Source: Closterium sp. Naga37s-1 (taxonomy: Eukaryota; Streptophyta; Zygnematophyceae; Desmidiales; Closteriaceae). Taken from it: a DNA stretch of 64,000 nt. The stretch spans positions 1 through 64,000 of the forward strand of contig CANJKZ010000959.1 in the NCBI GenBank assembly GCA_947471745.1, in the 5' to 3' direction. Under the pieces are notes generated by a model, which had not been told where the DNA came from, did no database searches, and saw only the letters and a program-made list of their open reading frames with translations. Within the stretch, counting starts at the first letter, position 1. The number at the start of each line of letters is the position of its first letter. The position numbers and the translations under genes are program-made. Shown piece after piece: positions 8,995-18,600 of the stretch.

Positions 8995-11385
8995 ATGTCT
9001 GGACCTGAGGAAAGGGGTGGCAGAGGTGCTGGTGGCAGTGGAGAAGCTCAAGCTCAAGGCCAACCCCGTGATTCAGCCATGGCGCCCATACAACCAAGTC
9101 TTGGCCCACCTAGGGATGAGCCTAGGGTGTTTGGGCTTGACAAGTTCAACGGTGACAACTTTGCTGAATGGTCCTTCAAGATGGAGAACATCTTTGACCA
9201 CTATGACCTGCTGGAGGTGATGGAAGGAACGGAGAAGCGCCCCGAGAACGACCCGGAGAAGAGCCCGTGGGTGCGGAAGAGCGCACAAGGCTATCTCTTA
9301 CTTGGGCAAGCGTTGGGGAGCAGTCAGATCCGTCACATCAAGCCATTCCAGCGTGAACCAGAGAAAGGACCAAAGGCATGGGCTGCTCTCAAGGGTGTAC
9401 ATGCTCCTGCAACAGCGGCGGTAGCGGTGGTGTTGGAACGGCAAATGGCGGCACTACGAATTGAAGAAGACGAAGCGGTTGAAGAAGGGGTGCAGAAATT
9501 CTTCGACTTGTTGACACGGCTTGAGGGAGCTGATTTGAACTACAGTGAGCTCCAAAAGAAGACCAAGTTGCTGGCCTTACTCCCAGAGTCATGGTCCTCG
9601 CTCATCATCAACCTTAATCGCGACTTGCCCCGCCTCTCGCTTGAAGACGTGAAGCGAGCTATCCTTCAAGAGGATTTCCGCCGCCGTGAGTTGGCGAGTG
9701 CGGATGGCGCTGGGGCAGCGAGCATTGGCCGTGGATATGGTCGAGGAAGAGGCAGAGGACGAGGGGGAGGAAGGTTTGGTGGCAGCAACTTCGGCGGAGG
9801 CCGCAGGAGTGGCGGTTACGGCAGCGACGACAAGAGCTACGGACGCGGTCGCGGCCGATTCGACGGCGAGTGTCACTATTGCCACAAGAGCGGACACATG
9901 TGGCGCGACTGCTACAAACTCCCTGATGGTTGGACCCCTGCTCAAGGCCAAGAGGGTAGAGGAGCAGGAGGAGGGAGAGGACGAGGCCGTGGAGGCCGTG
10001 GCGGTCGTGGTGGCGGAGCTGCAAACATGAAGAGCGGAGACAACGACAAGGACCCGAGCGACGATCGATACCCGGGTCTATTCTACTTCGTGTCGACGCA
10101 AGTACCGGCTGGTCCAGAGAAGGATGAAGGCTTTGAGGAGCCAGCAGCTGTGGGGAAGGTGACCCTACACCCCCTGGACTATTGGGTGATTGATAGTGGC
10201 GCTACCTATAGCATGACACCTCGCCCGGACTTGCTCACCGAACTCGAGCCGTCACCGGTGAAGCATGTCACATCGGCTTTGGGGCAGCGAGCAGAGGTGA
10301 AAGGCATGGGCAAGGCCATGTTCAAGGGTGCTGATGGGAAGATGGTGGGCCTCAAGAACGTGCTTTGGGTGCCCAGCCTTGCTGCAAACCTGATTTCCGT
10401 GCGGCGGTTGGCAAAGGCCGGCATGGACACGAACTCGAAGGGAGCCAAGACCTACACCGCAAGGCTTGGCGATCGAATTCTTTGGGACCTTCATGAGGAC
10501 AGGGATGTCTACAACGAGATGTGGCAGATCCCAGTGGTCCCTATGCCTAAGGAGAGGCAAGTGGCAGCAAGCATCAGCACCAAGGATGGAGCGGTCGGTA
10601 GCGACGATGGCGCGAACGGTCGCGCTAAGGAGAATGAGCTCAAGAAGAGCAAACCTGGAGGGACCAGCAAGTTCAGTGAACCTAAGGAGAGTGGTGCAGC
10701 AACCAAGGAGCAGCAAAAGGGTGAGGAGAACCCAGAGGCAGCAGCGGAGGAGGACTACGGAGAGAGTATGTGGGGCGCTATTGCGAGCGCGGCATTCTCC
10801 AATCCAACTTCGCCTACGGGGGAGTGTGATTGGCTCACCTTGCATCGGCGCATGGGGCATGTGGCCCTGCCCATCTTGCAGCAGCTAGTGAAGAATGAGA
10901 TGGTTGCTGGCATACGTGTGAAGGGGGAGCCCGATGAGGTGCTTGGCTGCCCGACGTGCATTCAAGCCAAGTTCACCCGGTTTCCGTTCCCTAGTTCGGA
11001 GGCAACGGCAAAGGCACCGCTTGATGAGGTGGTGATGGACGTGGTGGGCCCCCTGAAGCTTGGAGCTGCTGGAGCTGAGTATTTTCTCACCATTGTCGAC
11101 GTCTACACCCGCATGACTTGGGTGTACGTGCTGGCCAAGAAGAGCGACGTGGCTGAAACGTTGAAGACGGATTGGTTCCCGATGGTGGAGCGGCAACAAG
11201 ACCGTCTAGTCAAGTCAATCCGCACCGATCGAGGGGGAGAGTTCCTGAGCAAGGAGTTTGGGTTGTGGCTGAAGAAGAATGGTATTCGGCACTCCCTCAC
11301 CATGCCATACTCCCCTGCAATGAACGGCATCGCCGAGCGATGCGAACCGCACAATCACGGAGGCGGCACGCGGGTTGCTCATTGA
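8995..11385 (+). CDS. Copia-C1 Gag-protease-integrase (first part of polyprotein)
   Basis: The start at 8995 (MSGPEERGGRG) is preferred over an in-frame ATG at 8962 that lies at the primer site. A capsid-like gag region (VFGLDKFNGDNFAEWSFKM onward) is followed by an Arg/Gly-rich RNA-binding tract, a canonical zinc knuckle CHYCHKSGHMWRDC (9871-9912), the protease active site DSGAT (10192), the pre-integrase HHCC zinc domain (CDWLTLHRRMGH to CPTC, about 10825-10965) and the integrase core with the catalytic triad D (11038), D (11227), E (11335). The last two are spaced as DX35E. Directly after the catalytic Glu, one extra base at about 11344 moves the frame, giving a false stop at 11383. The rest of the polyprotein continues in the next frame. 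Confidence 0.92.
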   Translation: MSGPEERGGRGAGGSGEAQAQGQPRDSAMAPIQPSLGPPRDEPRVFGLDKFNGDNFAEWSFKMENIFDHYDLLEVMEGTEKRPENDPEKSPWVRKSAQGYLLLGQALGSSQIRHIKPFQREPEKGPKAWAALKGVHAPATAAVAVVLERQMAALRIEEDEAVEEGVQKFFDLLTRLEGADLNYSELQKKTKLLALLPESWSSLIINLNRDLPRLSLEDVKRAILQEDFRRRELASADGAGAASIGRGYGRGRGRGRGGGRFGGSNFGGGRRSGGYGSDDKSYGRGRGRFDGECHYCHKSGHMWRDCYKLPDGWTPAQGQEGRGAGGGRGRGRGGRGGRGGGAANMKSGDNDKDPSDDRYPGLFYFVSTQVPAGPEKDEGFEEPAAVGKVTLHPLDYWVIDSGATYSMTPRPDLLTELEPSPVKHVTSALGQRAEVKGMGKAMFKGADGKMVGLKNVLWVPSLAANLISVRRLAKAGMDTNSKGAKTYTARLGDRILWDLHEDRDVYNEMWQIPVVPMPKERQVAASISTKDGAVGSDDGANGRAKENELKKSKPGGTSKFSEPKESGAATKEQQKGEENPEAAAEEDYGESMWGAIASAAFSNPTSPTGECDWLTLHRRMGHVALPILQQLVKNEMVAGIRVKGEPDEVLGCPTCIQAKFTRFPFPSSEATAKAPLDEVVMDVVGPLKLGAAGAEYFLTIVDVYTRMTWVYVLAKKSDVAETLKTDWFPMVERQQDRLVKSIRTDRGGEFLSKEFGLWLKKNGIRHSLTMPYSPAMNGIAERCEPHNHGGGTRVAH

Positions 11386-13765
11386 AGCCGGGCTACCCGA
11401 CTATTTCTGGCCTGATGCGGTGCGGAGCGCGTGTGTGGCCAAGAACAGAGCCTTGACTCATGTGGGAGCAGACAAATGGGTGCCCTATGTGGAGTGGCTA
11501 GGAAGGAAGCCAAAGGTGGATATGCTTCGGGTGTTCGGGTGCATGTGCATGGCGCTCGTGCCTAAGCATCTTCGGCACAACAAGCTTGGTGCCAAGGCGG
11601 TGTGGGCCGTGCACTTGGGCATGGCTCAAAACAGCAAGGGATGGCTTCTTTGGGACCCATTCACCAAGAAGTTCTTGGTGAGCAGGGACTGCAAGTTCAT
11701 GGAGAACTTCATGTACAAGGATTGGAAGGCGGAGAATGAGGCGAAGATAGGCGTGCGGTTTGGGGAGGTGAAGAGTTCCGGTTTGGAGCATGTGGAGCTG
11801 CCTTTGGAGCTGAGCAGCGGCAGCACAACCACAAGGCAATCCTCCCTTGTGAATGGGGGAGAGGAGGCCAATGATGCAGAGGAAGAAGAGGAGGAGGTGC
11901 AGCAAGTGAGCGAGCGTGCACCGTCACTCCCTTCCCGTACTACGAGTGGTCCACGGATTCGAGCCACACCGCAGCAACGCCAAGGCCTTCAAGTCCCTGC
12001 AGCTGAGGAGGAAGGAAGGGGGAAGAGGAGAGTTCAACCCCCTAATAGGCTGGCCTATGATGCGCCGGGAAAGCAGGGCAAGACAGCCCTGGCCGGAGCG
12101 GCAATGATGGTCGGAGACGACGAGGAGAGTGACTACGAGGAGTGTGCCTTCGCGTTCTTCTCTCCGGTGGAGATGCCGGGAGAACCAGCAACTCTCAAGG
12201 AGGCTTTGGAGAGTAGTGATGCTGAGGAGTGGAAGAAGGCCATGGAGAGTGAGCTGAAGAGCATCGAGGAGAATGACACGTTTGAATTGGTGGAGCTACC
12301 GGAGGGGCGTACGGCGATAACGTCCAAGTGGCTCTTCAAAATCAAGTCGGATGCCGACGGCAAGATCGAGCGCTACAAGTCTAGGCTTGTAGCCAAGGGG
12401 TACCAGCAGAAGGAGAAGGTGGACTTCAAGGAGCTGTTTGCCCCTGTGGTGAAGCCGACGACGCTGCGAACCCTATTTGCGGGAGCCGCCATCAAAGGAT
12501 GGGTAGTAAAGCAAATGGACATCGTAACGGCATTCCTTAACGGCATCCTTGAGGAGGAGATTTTTATGGCGCAGCCAGAGGGGTTTGATGATGGTAGTGG
12601 CAGAGTGTGGAAGCTGAAGAAGGCCCTCTATGGGCTGAAGCAGGCCCCTAGGCAATGGTACATGAAGCTGCGCGAAGTGTTGGAGGGGATCGGCTTCACT
12701 CCCTCAACGGCCGATCACTCCTTGTTCATGCTTGGCGAGGGGGAGCAGAGGAGTTTCATGGTGGTTTATGTGGATGACATCCTCATTTTCTCACCCTCTT
12801 CTGACCTTGTGAAGGAGGTGATGCTGAAGCTTCAAGACAAGTTCAAGTGCAAGGCCCTTGGTGACGTGAGCTTCTACCTTGGGCTCCACATCGAACGAGA
12901 TGTGGAGAAGCGGTGCATGCGGGTGCATCAACGAAAGTACCTGGAGGCATTGGCTGCCAACTTTGGGCAGAGTGAAGGCCATGTGGCTACACCCTTTCCC
13001 TCTGGGTTCAAGTGTGTGAAGGGACCAGAGGAGGAGAGCGTTGGTGAAGAGGAGAGGCGCCGATTTCACTCGTTGGTGGGCAGCCTCATGTATGCGGCGG
13101 TAAACACCCGACCGGACGTCGCGTTTGCTACCGGGCAGCTGGCTAGGGTTGTGCAATGCCCTAATGAGGAGCAGGTAGCAGCTGGAATGAGGGTGGCCAA
13201 GTATCTTGGCCAAACACCGACCGTTGGGCTGCAATACTCGGCGGCGGCACAAAGGCGCCAAAAGGGCGCGGATGGTGTTGAACCCGGGCGTTTGTTCCTC
13301 ACCGCCTACTCGGATGCTTCATATGCATCAGAACCAGAGGACATGACAAGTGTGGGAGGTTTCATATGCTGTGTTGGTGGAGGCCCAACTGCTTGGGAGA
13401 GCAAGAAGCAGGTTGACCAAGCTTTGAGCTCGGTGGAGTCCGAGTACATGGCACTCTTCCGTGCCGTACGGGAGATTGTGTGGCAGCGGCGTTTGTTGGC
13501 TGAATTGGGGGAGGAGCAGCAAGGACCTACCCCACTGTACTGTGACAGCCAGGGTGCCATTGCTCTTGCTAAGAACCCTGTGTTGCATGGACTCACGAAG
13601 CACATGAGGGTGAAGTGGCATTGGACGAGGAGCATGGTAACCGCGGGTGAAGTTGAGTTGCGCTACGTGAAGACCACGGGGCAGCCGGCTGACATGATGA
13701 CCAAGAGGCTGGTGGAGCAGCAGCATTGGAAGTGTTGCAAGCTGGCTGGGATGGCTCTGAACTGA
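11375..13765 (+). CDS. Copia-C1 integrase C-terminus, reverse transcriptase, RNase H
   Basis: This is the continuation of the polyprotein after the single-base shift; the open frame in fact starts just upstream of this ATG. The order is: integrase C-terminal region (WPDAVRSACVAKNRALTH), an acidic linker (EEEEEEVQQ), reverse transcriptase with KWLFKIKSDADGKIERYKSR, ALYGLKQAPRQWY and the catalytic YVDD at 12767-12778, then RNase H with YSDASYASEPEDMTSVGG, SSVESEYMAL and the C-terminal PADMMTK. Apart from the shift, all catalytic motifs are intact. Without the shift, a polyprotein of about 1590 residues would be expected, a normal size for Ty1/copia. Confidence 0.92.
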   Translation: MLIEAGLPDYFWPDAVRSACVAKNRALTHVGADKWVPYVEWLGRKPKVDMLRVFGCMCMALVPKHLRHNKLGAKAVWAVHLGMAQNSKGWLLWDPFTKKFLVSRDCKFMENFMYKDWKAENEAKIGVRFGEVKSSGLEHVELPLELSSGSTTTRQSSLVNGGEEANDAEEEEEEVQQVSERAPSLPSRTTSGPRIRATPQQRQGLQVPAAEEEGRGKRRVQPPNRLAYDAPGKQGKTALAGAAMMVGDDEESDYEECAFAFFSPVEMPGEPATLKEALESSDAEEWKKAMESELKSIEENDTFELVELPEGRTAITSKWLFKIKSDADGKIERYKSRLVAKGYQQKEKVDFKELFAPVVKPTTLRTLFAGAAIKGWVVKQMDIVTAFLNGILEEEIFMAQPEGFDDGSGRVWKLKKALYGLKQAPRQWYMKLREVLEGIGFTPSTADHSLFMLGEGEQRSFMVVYVDDILIFSPSSDLVKEVMLKLQDKFKCKALGDVSFYLGLHIERDVEKRCMRVHQRKYLEALAANFGQSEGHVATPFPSGFKCVKGPEEESVGEEERRRFHSLVGSLMYAAVNTRPDVAFATGQLARVVQCPNEEQVAAGMRVAKYLGQTPTVGLQYSAAAQRRQKGADGVEPGRLFLTAYSDASYASEPEDMTSVGGFICCVGGGPTAWESKKQVDQALSSVESEYMALFRAVREIVWQRRLLAELGEEQQGPTPLYCDSQGAIALAKNPVLHGLTKHMRVKWHWTRSMVTAGEVELRYVKTTGQPADMMTKRLVEQQHWKCCKLAGMALN

Positions 13766-13795
13766 GAGAGCAACATATCCTAAGGCCAACAATCC

Positions 13796-13806
13796 GAGGG
13801 GGAGTT
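13796..13806 (+). other. Copia-C1 polypurine tract
   Basis: GAGGGGGAGTT immediately precedes the 3' LTR start TGTTGG. It is the usual site for priming of plus-strand DNA. Confidence 0.8.
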
Positions 13807-14626
13807 TGTTGGTGCAACCCTACGGTTTTGCACTCGGCTTGTTGTCCGTGTGCGTGAATGTGTGTGTGTATGGAATGGTATGAGGGCATGGGATAATATA
13901 TATTTCATGCTTATAATTGTGTGTGAATGTTGAGTCATGATGTCGAGTGTGTGTGTCGAGTCAATAGCGAGTTATCGCTAGACGCGTGTTACGCGGTCGT
14001 TTGTGTCTCGCGCGCGGTTTCTATTTTGTCGTGCGTGGTTTCTATTTTGTCCTGTGTCGAACGTTCGGCGTGTCGCAGGTGTGTGCAGCAGAACCATCAA
14101 GAACTCAAGGATGAGTTTGTGATGAAGAGCCCGAGCCTTGGTGTCAAGCCTCAAGTGATTTCGAAGCTCGCCAAAAGGGTACACCTCAAGATATTGAAGA
14201 TAGTTACATTACTTTGTGTAGTGTAACATTTCACTTGGTGTAGGCCCTAGTGAAGGGTAGTTTCGAGACCCTTCGTGGTTGAGGACAGTGTGGCACTGTT
14301 CCACATCACTGTACCTCGGCTCTTGGGGTTTGTAGGAGCTGGGAGTCATTCCCAACTCGTAACTCTTCCTATCTTGTGTTCTAAGACTATAGTGGCTGCC
14401 ATAGTACCGTTCGTTCAAACCGACGCTGTGTCGTCAATTCTTTATCAAATCGTGCAATCTAAATTGCTAATTGTAGACGACGTAAAGACGCTCCAGATCC
14501 AATTTGAATCAAGTCATTTGCAGCTGTGAGCAGAACGCTATCAACGTTTGAAGCCGCTGTGCAGAAATCCGTCTGTGCTCTCTATCTTTCGTTTTAGGCA
14601 CATTCAAGCCTATTGTGACTATAACA
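13807..14626 (+). repeat. Copia-C1 3' LTR (820 bp)
   Basis: It is identical to 8142-8960 except for one extra T near 13828 and one C/T difference near 14426. The target duplication GTGGG follows. Confidence 0.95.
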
Positions 14627-15320
14627 GTGGGCGCAGTACGGCGCGAAGCTACAGTTCTCCTTGGCATACCACCCACAAACAGACGGCTAGACCGAGCGGA
14701 CCAATCAGACCATGGAGCAGCTGATAAAGACAAACTGCCCCGACCCTGCTCGCTGGGAAGACTCGCTCGCCATGTTGGAGTTTGCCTTCAACAATGCCCC
14801 GTCTAGCACGAATAATCACTCCCCGTTCTTCTTAAATCACGGGATGGACCCGACGGTGCCTACAATGACTACACTCGACAATCCGGTCCCGCGGTCACAA
14901 ACATTTGTGACAGAACTACAGGAAGTTCGGGAGAAAGCTGCGAACGCAATTCGCAAGGCGAATTCAACTTCCCGGAAATACACCGACCTTTTACGACGGG
15001 AACTCGTCTTGGCAGCTGGGCAACTAGTACTACTCGACACGAAGAACCTGCGCCTGCTCGGCCCATCGAAATCACGGCCACGATTTTGTGGACCTTTCAA
15101 GATAATCAAGATGGTGACACCTGTCACCGCGAAGCTGCTGCTACCCAACGACTGACGTATATATGACGCCTTCCACGTCAGCTTACTTCGCAGGTTCGTG
15201 CCAACCAAGACAGACATCGCACGACAACAGGTTGCACAGACGGCACGTCCGGTACCAGAACCGACACTCGACCCGTCCAAAATATTGGCGAATCATATAC
15301 GACTGGACGCCGCTGGTCGC
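14627..15320 (+). pseudogene. Gypsy integrase, C-terminal part
   Basis: This continues the integrase from 8136: FSLAYHPQTDG near 14655, a stop directly after it (about 14689), TMEQLIKTNCPDPARWED and AMLEFAFNNAPSSTNNHSPF (integrase core end), and then the GPFKIIKMVTPVTAKL segment typical of the Gypsy integrase C-terminal domain. There is another stop near 15152 in front of YDAFHVSLLRRF. It is cut at 15320 by Copia-A2 (target duplication GTCGC at 15316-15320). The chromodomain follows at 30184. Confidence 0.88.
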
Positions 15321-15452
15321 TGCAAAAGTAATGAACGAGGAATGAATGAACTATGAAACAGTTGGGTACAAGTACTAACCCTAATTGGGTTGTACCCCTG
15401 ATGGTTACCCCACTATAGCCTACACAAATGTATAAGCTATAATGTACTGACA
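15321..15452 (-). repeat. Copia-A2 3' LTR (132 bp)
   Basis: On the minus strand it starts TGTCAGTACATTATAGC and ends with CA at 15321. It aligns with 30046-30178 with about 9 percent difference. Confidence 0.9.
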
Positions 15453-15680
15453 CACCCCCATAGGCAAAGTGGGGGAGAACAAGTGGTCACAAGACCAGTC
15501 AAGAAAAGCAAAGCAAGCTCAGGGTGGATCACAAAGTCACCACACAGTCCGAGCACAAGCTAAGGGCCACAAGGCCAGTTCACATGCAGAGTTATATAAA
15601 GAGAACAAACAATACAGTGATCATACCCTAGCAAGTGCAAGCATGCAGGTATAGATATATAGATCACAGTACAAGCGGAG
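15453..15680 (-). other. Copia-A2 3' untranslated region and polypurine tract
   Basis: Next to the LTR the minus strand reads CCTATGGGGGTG (15453-15464), the same polypurine tract as Copia-A3 (about 29008-29019). The rest, up to the polyprotein stop at 15681, is AT-richer non-coding sequence shared with 28809-29019. Confidence 0.75.
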
Positions 15681-18600
15681 TCAAGCAGTAAGCAAGTGAG
15701 GCAAAGTAGGCACAAGGCCTAACATAGTAGCAAAGTGCTGATGATCACCAGGCAGAAGTGCCTTGGTGAAGACATCAGCAGTGTTGGCCCGAGTGGCCAC
15801 GTACGCAAGATGAAGCTGGCCACGCTGCTGCAAATCTCGAGCAAGGATGTATCGCAGAGCGATGTGCTTCGTTCTGTGCTCCAGTCTGTGCTCCTGATAC
15901 AAGGCAATCATGGCCTTGTTGTCTACGTACAGAACTGGAGGCGAACGAGGCTGCTCTCCCAAGTCGGTCAGCAGGTAGGTGAGCCAGCGTAGCTCCTGAG
16001 CAGCCATGGCCCAGGCGTAGATCTCAGCATCACAACTGGAGCTGAGAACCGAAGACGAGCGGGTCGACCGCCAAGAAACAGAGCCGGAACCAAGGCTGAA
16101 GGTGTAACCCTGTGACGACCGCTGCATAGCTGAGTTGTCAACCTAAGAAGCGTCTGCGTGACCAGTGAGAACAACAGGACCCCGTCCTCCAAGCACAAGC
16201 CCCATGCCCGACGTACTGCACAGGTAATGCAGTACCCTCTTTGCAGCATCCCAGTGCACCTTTCGGTGCCTACCGGGAGCCACGTAGCGAGCCAGAAGGC
16301 TGAGAGGGTACGCGAGGTCAGGTTGTGTGCACGTCATCAGGTACATGAGGCAACCCACAAGCTCTGGGTACGGACCACTCGGCTCTACGGAATCGTCCGA
16401 AGGTGGAGCTGAGAGCGAGTGGCTGGTAGACAGAGGAGTGGGCTGTGGCGAGGAGAACTGGAAGCCGAAGCGCTGAAGGACCTGGTGCACCATGTGTGAC
16501 TGAGTTAGTGTGATGGTGCGCCGTGCTCTGTCCCGGGTGATCTGCAGGCCAAGATAGCTGCGCAGTTCACCCAGGTCAGTGCAGGTGTGTCTCTTCTGCA
16601 GCTCGGACTTCACAAGGGTCAGTGCCTCAGTGTCAGCAGTGGCAAAGACGAGGTCGTCGACGTACACGAGGACGTAGAACGACGGCAGCGAGGTTTCGGT
16701 GCGTAGAAACAGCGACGGGTCCGCAGTAGAAGGAGCAAACCCAAGAGCCGCAAGTGTAGTCCTCAGTGTGTCGTGCCACTCGTGAAGTGCCTAGCGGAGA
16801 CCGTAGACTGGCCGACGGAGGCTCCACTGGGTACCTGCAGGAAACGTCCCAGTGAAACCAGGTGGTCGACGCAGCCAGATCTCCTCGTGCAGGCTGCCCT
16901 GCAGGAAAGCTGTGCTGAAGTCCAAGGAGTGCAACTCGTAGTCAAGCTGAGCAGCGACGTGCAGCAACACCCGAAGAGTGGTCATCTTCGGGGTGGGGGA
17001 GAAGGTATGGAAGTAGTCAACTCCCTGTCGCTGACTGAAGCCTCGAGCAACGTAACGCGCCTTGAAGGCAGGCGGAGAACCCGACGGCCGCTTCACCCTG
17101 AAAATCCACATGCCATCGACTATGTTCGCCCCAGGTGGGGGAGCCTCATCAATGTAGGTGCCTGTGGACTTCCAGGATGCCATCTCGGCATCCATGGCTG
17201 CCTGCCACTGAGAGGAGTAAGGACGCGTAATCGCCTCTGCGTAAGAGCGCGGGGTCGGGATGTCTGGTGCATTCGGGTCTCCCTCAGGGGCAAGCAGCAT
17301 GGAAGCGAAACGAGGTACAGTAGCTGCAAGACACTCAAAGTCCTCTTGCCTGTCCTCAAGGACGTCCGTGCCAAGAGCACACTCACCCCCGACGGACGGA
17401 GGACTGGCAGACACAGACTCAGCAACTAGAGCTGTGGCGAAGTCGAGACGGCAGGCAGCAGCAAAGTCAAGCAGTTCAGCAACGAGAGCAGACGCAGCAG
17501 CAGACTCAAAGGAAGGGTCAGTGACAGCAGTGGCAAGGAGACGAGAGACAGTGGGACTGGCAGCACAAGCGCGGTCGGACTCAGGGTCAGGGGCCTCAAG
17601 AAGAGAGGACTCAGGAGGAGGTGGCAGAGGAACACGCATTGGAACAGAGGAAGGACGGAGTGCCATAGCGTGCGTGCCGGGAACAGGAGGAGGACGCGGA
17701 CGAGGAGCGTGACGAGCAGTGCGAACAGGCGAGACAGGACGAGACGCAGGCTCACGACGCTCCGTAAGACCGCCGGACTTCTCAGTGTACGGAGAGGGAG
17801 CAGGCAGTGGGGAGGCTGGCTGTAACGGCGGCTGCGACTGGTCAGGCGGGGGACACAGGAGGGGAGGAGTAAGGCCGGTAGAAAACGGGGTACAAAGAAC
17901 CTGCTGAAGCAGGGGAACGAAGTACGGTCGCGGCCGCACAGTGCCTCCAGCTCCACCAGCGCCAGGGTCAACAGCTCCAGCACCTGCAGCTCCAACGCCA
18001 CCAACTCCAGCTCCGGCAGCTCCAGCGCCTCCTGCGCCAGGGCCTCCAACTCCAGCTCCTCCAGCTCCAGCGCCTCCAGCGCCAGCTGCTCCAGGCTCCG
18101 TAGGGTCTCCAGCTCCAGCAACCTCAACACCACCAGTCCCGGCACCTCCAGTACGCCGGGTACGAGCACCTCCAGGAACAGTGGCCGCAGTACCTCCAGT
18201 AACACCAGCTCCAGGAACTCCAGCACCTCCAGCTCCAGCAGCTCCAGGACCTCCGGCTCCAGTAGCTCCACGCCAAAAGCATGCGCGACGAACAAACCAC
18301 TCACGCAGCTGCTGTGGAGACAGTCTCGGCGATGCACCAGTAGAACCTCCAGACGAAGCAGCACCCTGAGGCTCAGCACCTCCAGACTCCGCACCCTCCG
18401 ACGCAGCACCCCCAGGCTCAACACCCTCAGGCTCAGCACCCCCAGGCTCACCACCCCTAGTCCCAACACCCCTAGGCTCAGCACCCCCAGTCTCAGCACC
18501 CTCAGACTCCGCACCCCCAAGCTCCGCACCCCCAGACGCAGCACCTGAGCCCATAGCTACCTGAACAGGCACATTACCAGGGAGAGGGTCTACCTGAGAC

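Larger units (their letters stand above)
8142..14626 (+). mobile_element. Copia-C1: young, nearly intact Ty1/copia element
   Basis: This is a complete element of 6485 bp with LTRs 8142-8960 and 13807-14626, an initiator-Met type primer site, a polypurine tract and a gag-pol region broken by only one base. The target duplication GTGGG (8137-8141, 14627-14631) is perfect. The two LTRs differ by one base gap and one substitution in about 820 bp, so the insertion is recent. It is unrelated in LTR and gag to the Copia-A family. It has a canonical zinc knuckle and lies in the integrase of the Gypsy element. Confidence 0.95.

Noticed and set aside
11335..11390. Programmed frameshift in Copia-C1
   Set aside because: The shift is inside integrase directly after the catalytic Glu, with no slippery heptamer visible, so a simple one-base insertion explains it better.
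17426..18544. A 372-codon minus-strand Leu/Val-rich frame, and a similar plus-strand frame at 25984-26622
   Set aside because: These are second-frame readings of the GGTGCTGAGCCTGGG-type linker repeat, which is stop-poor in several frames by composition.
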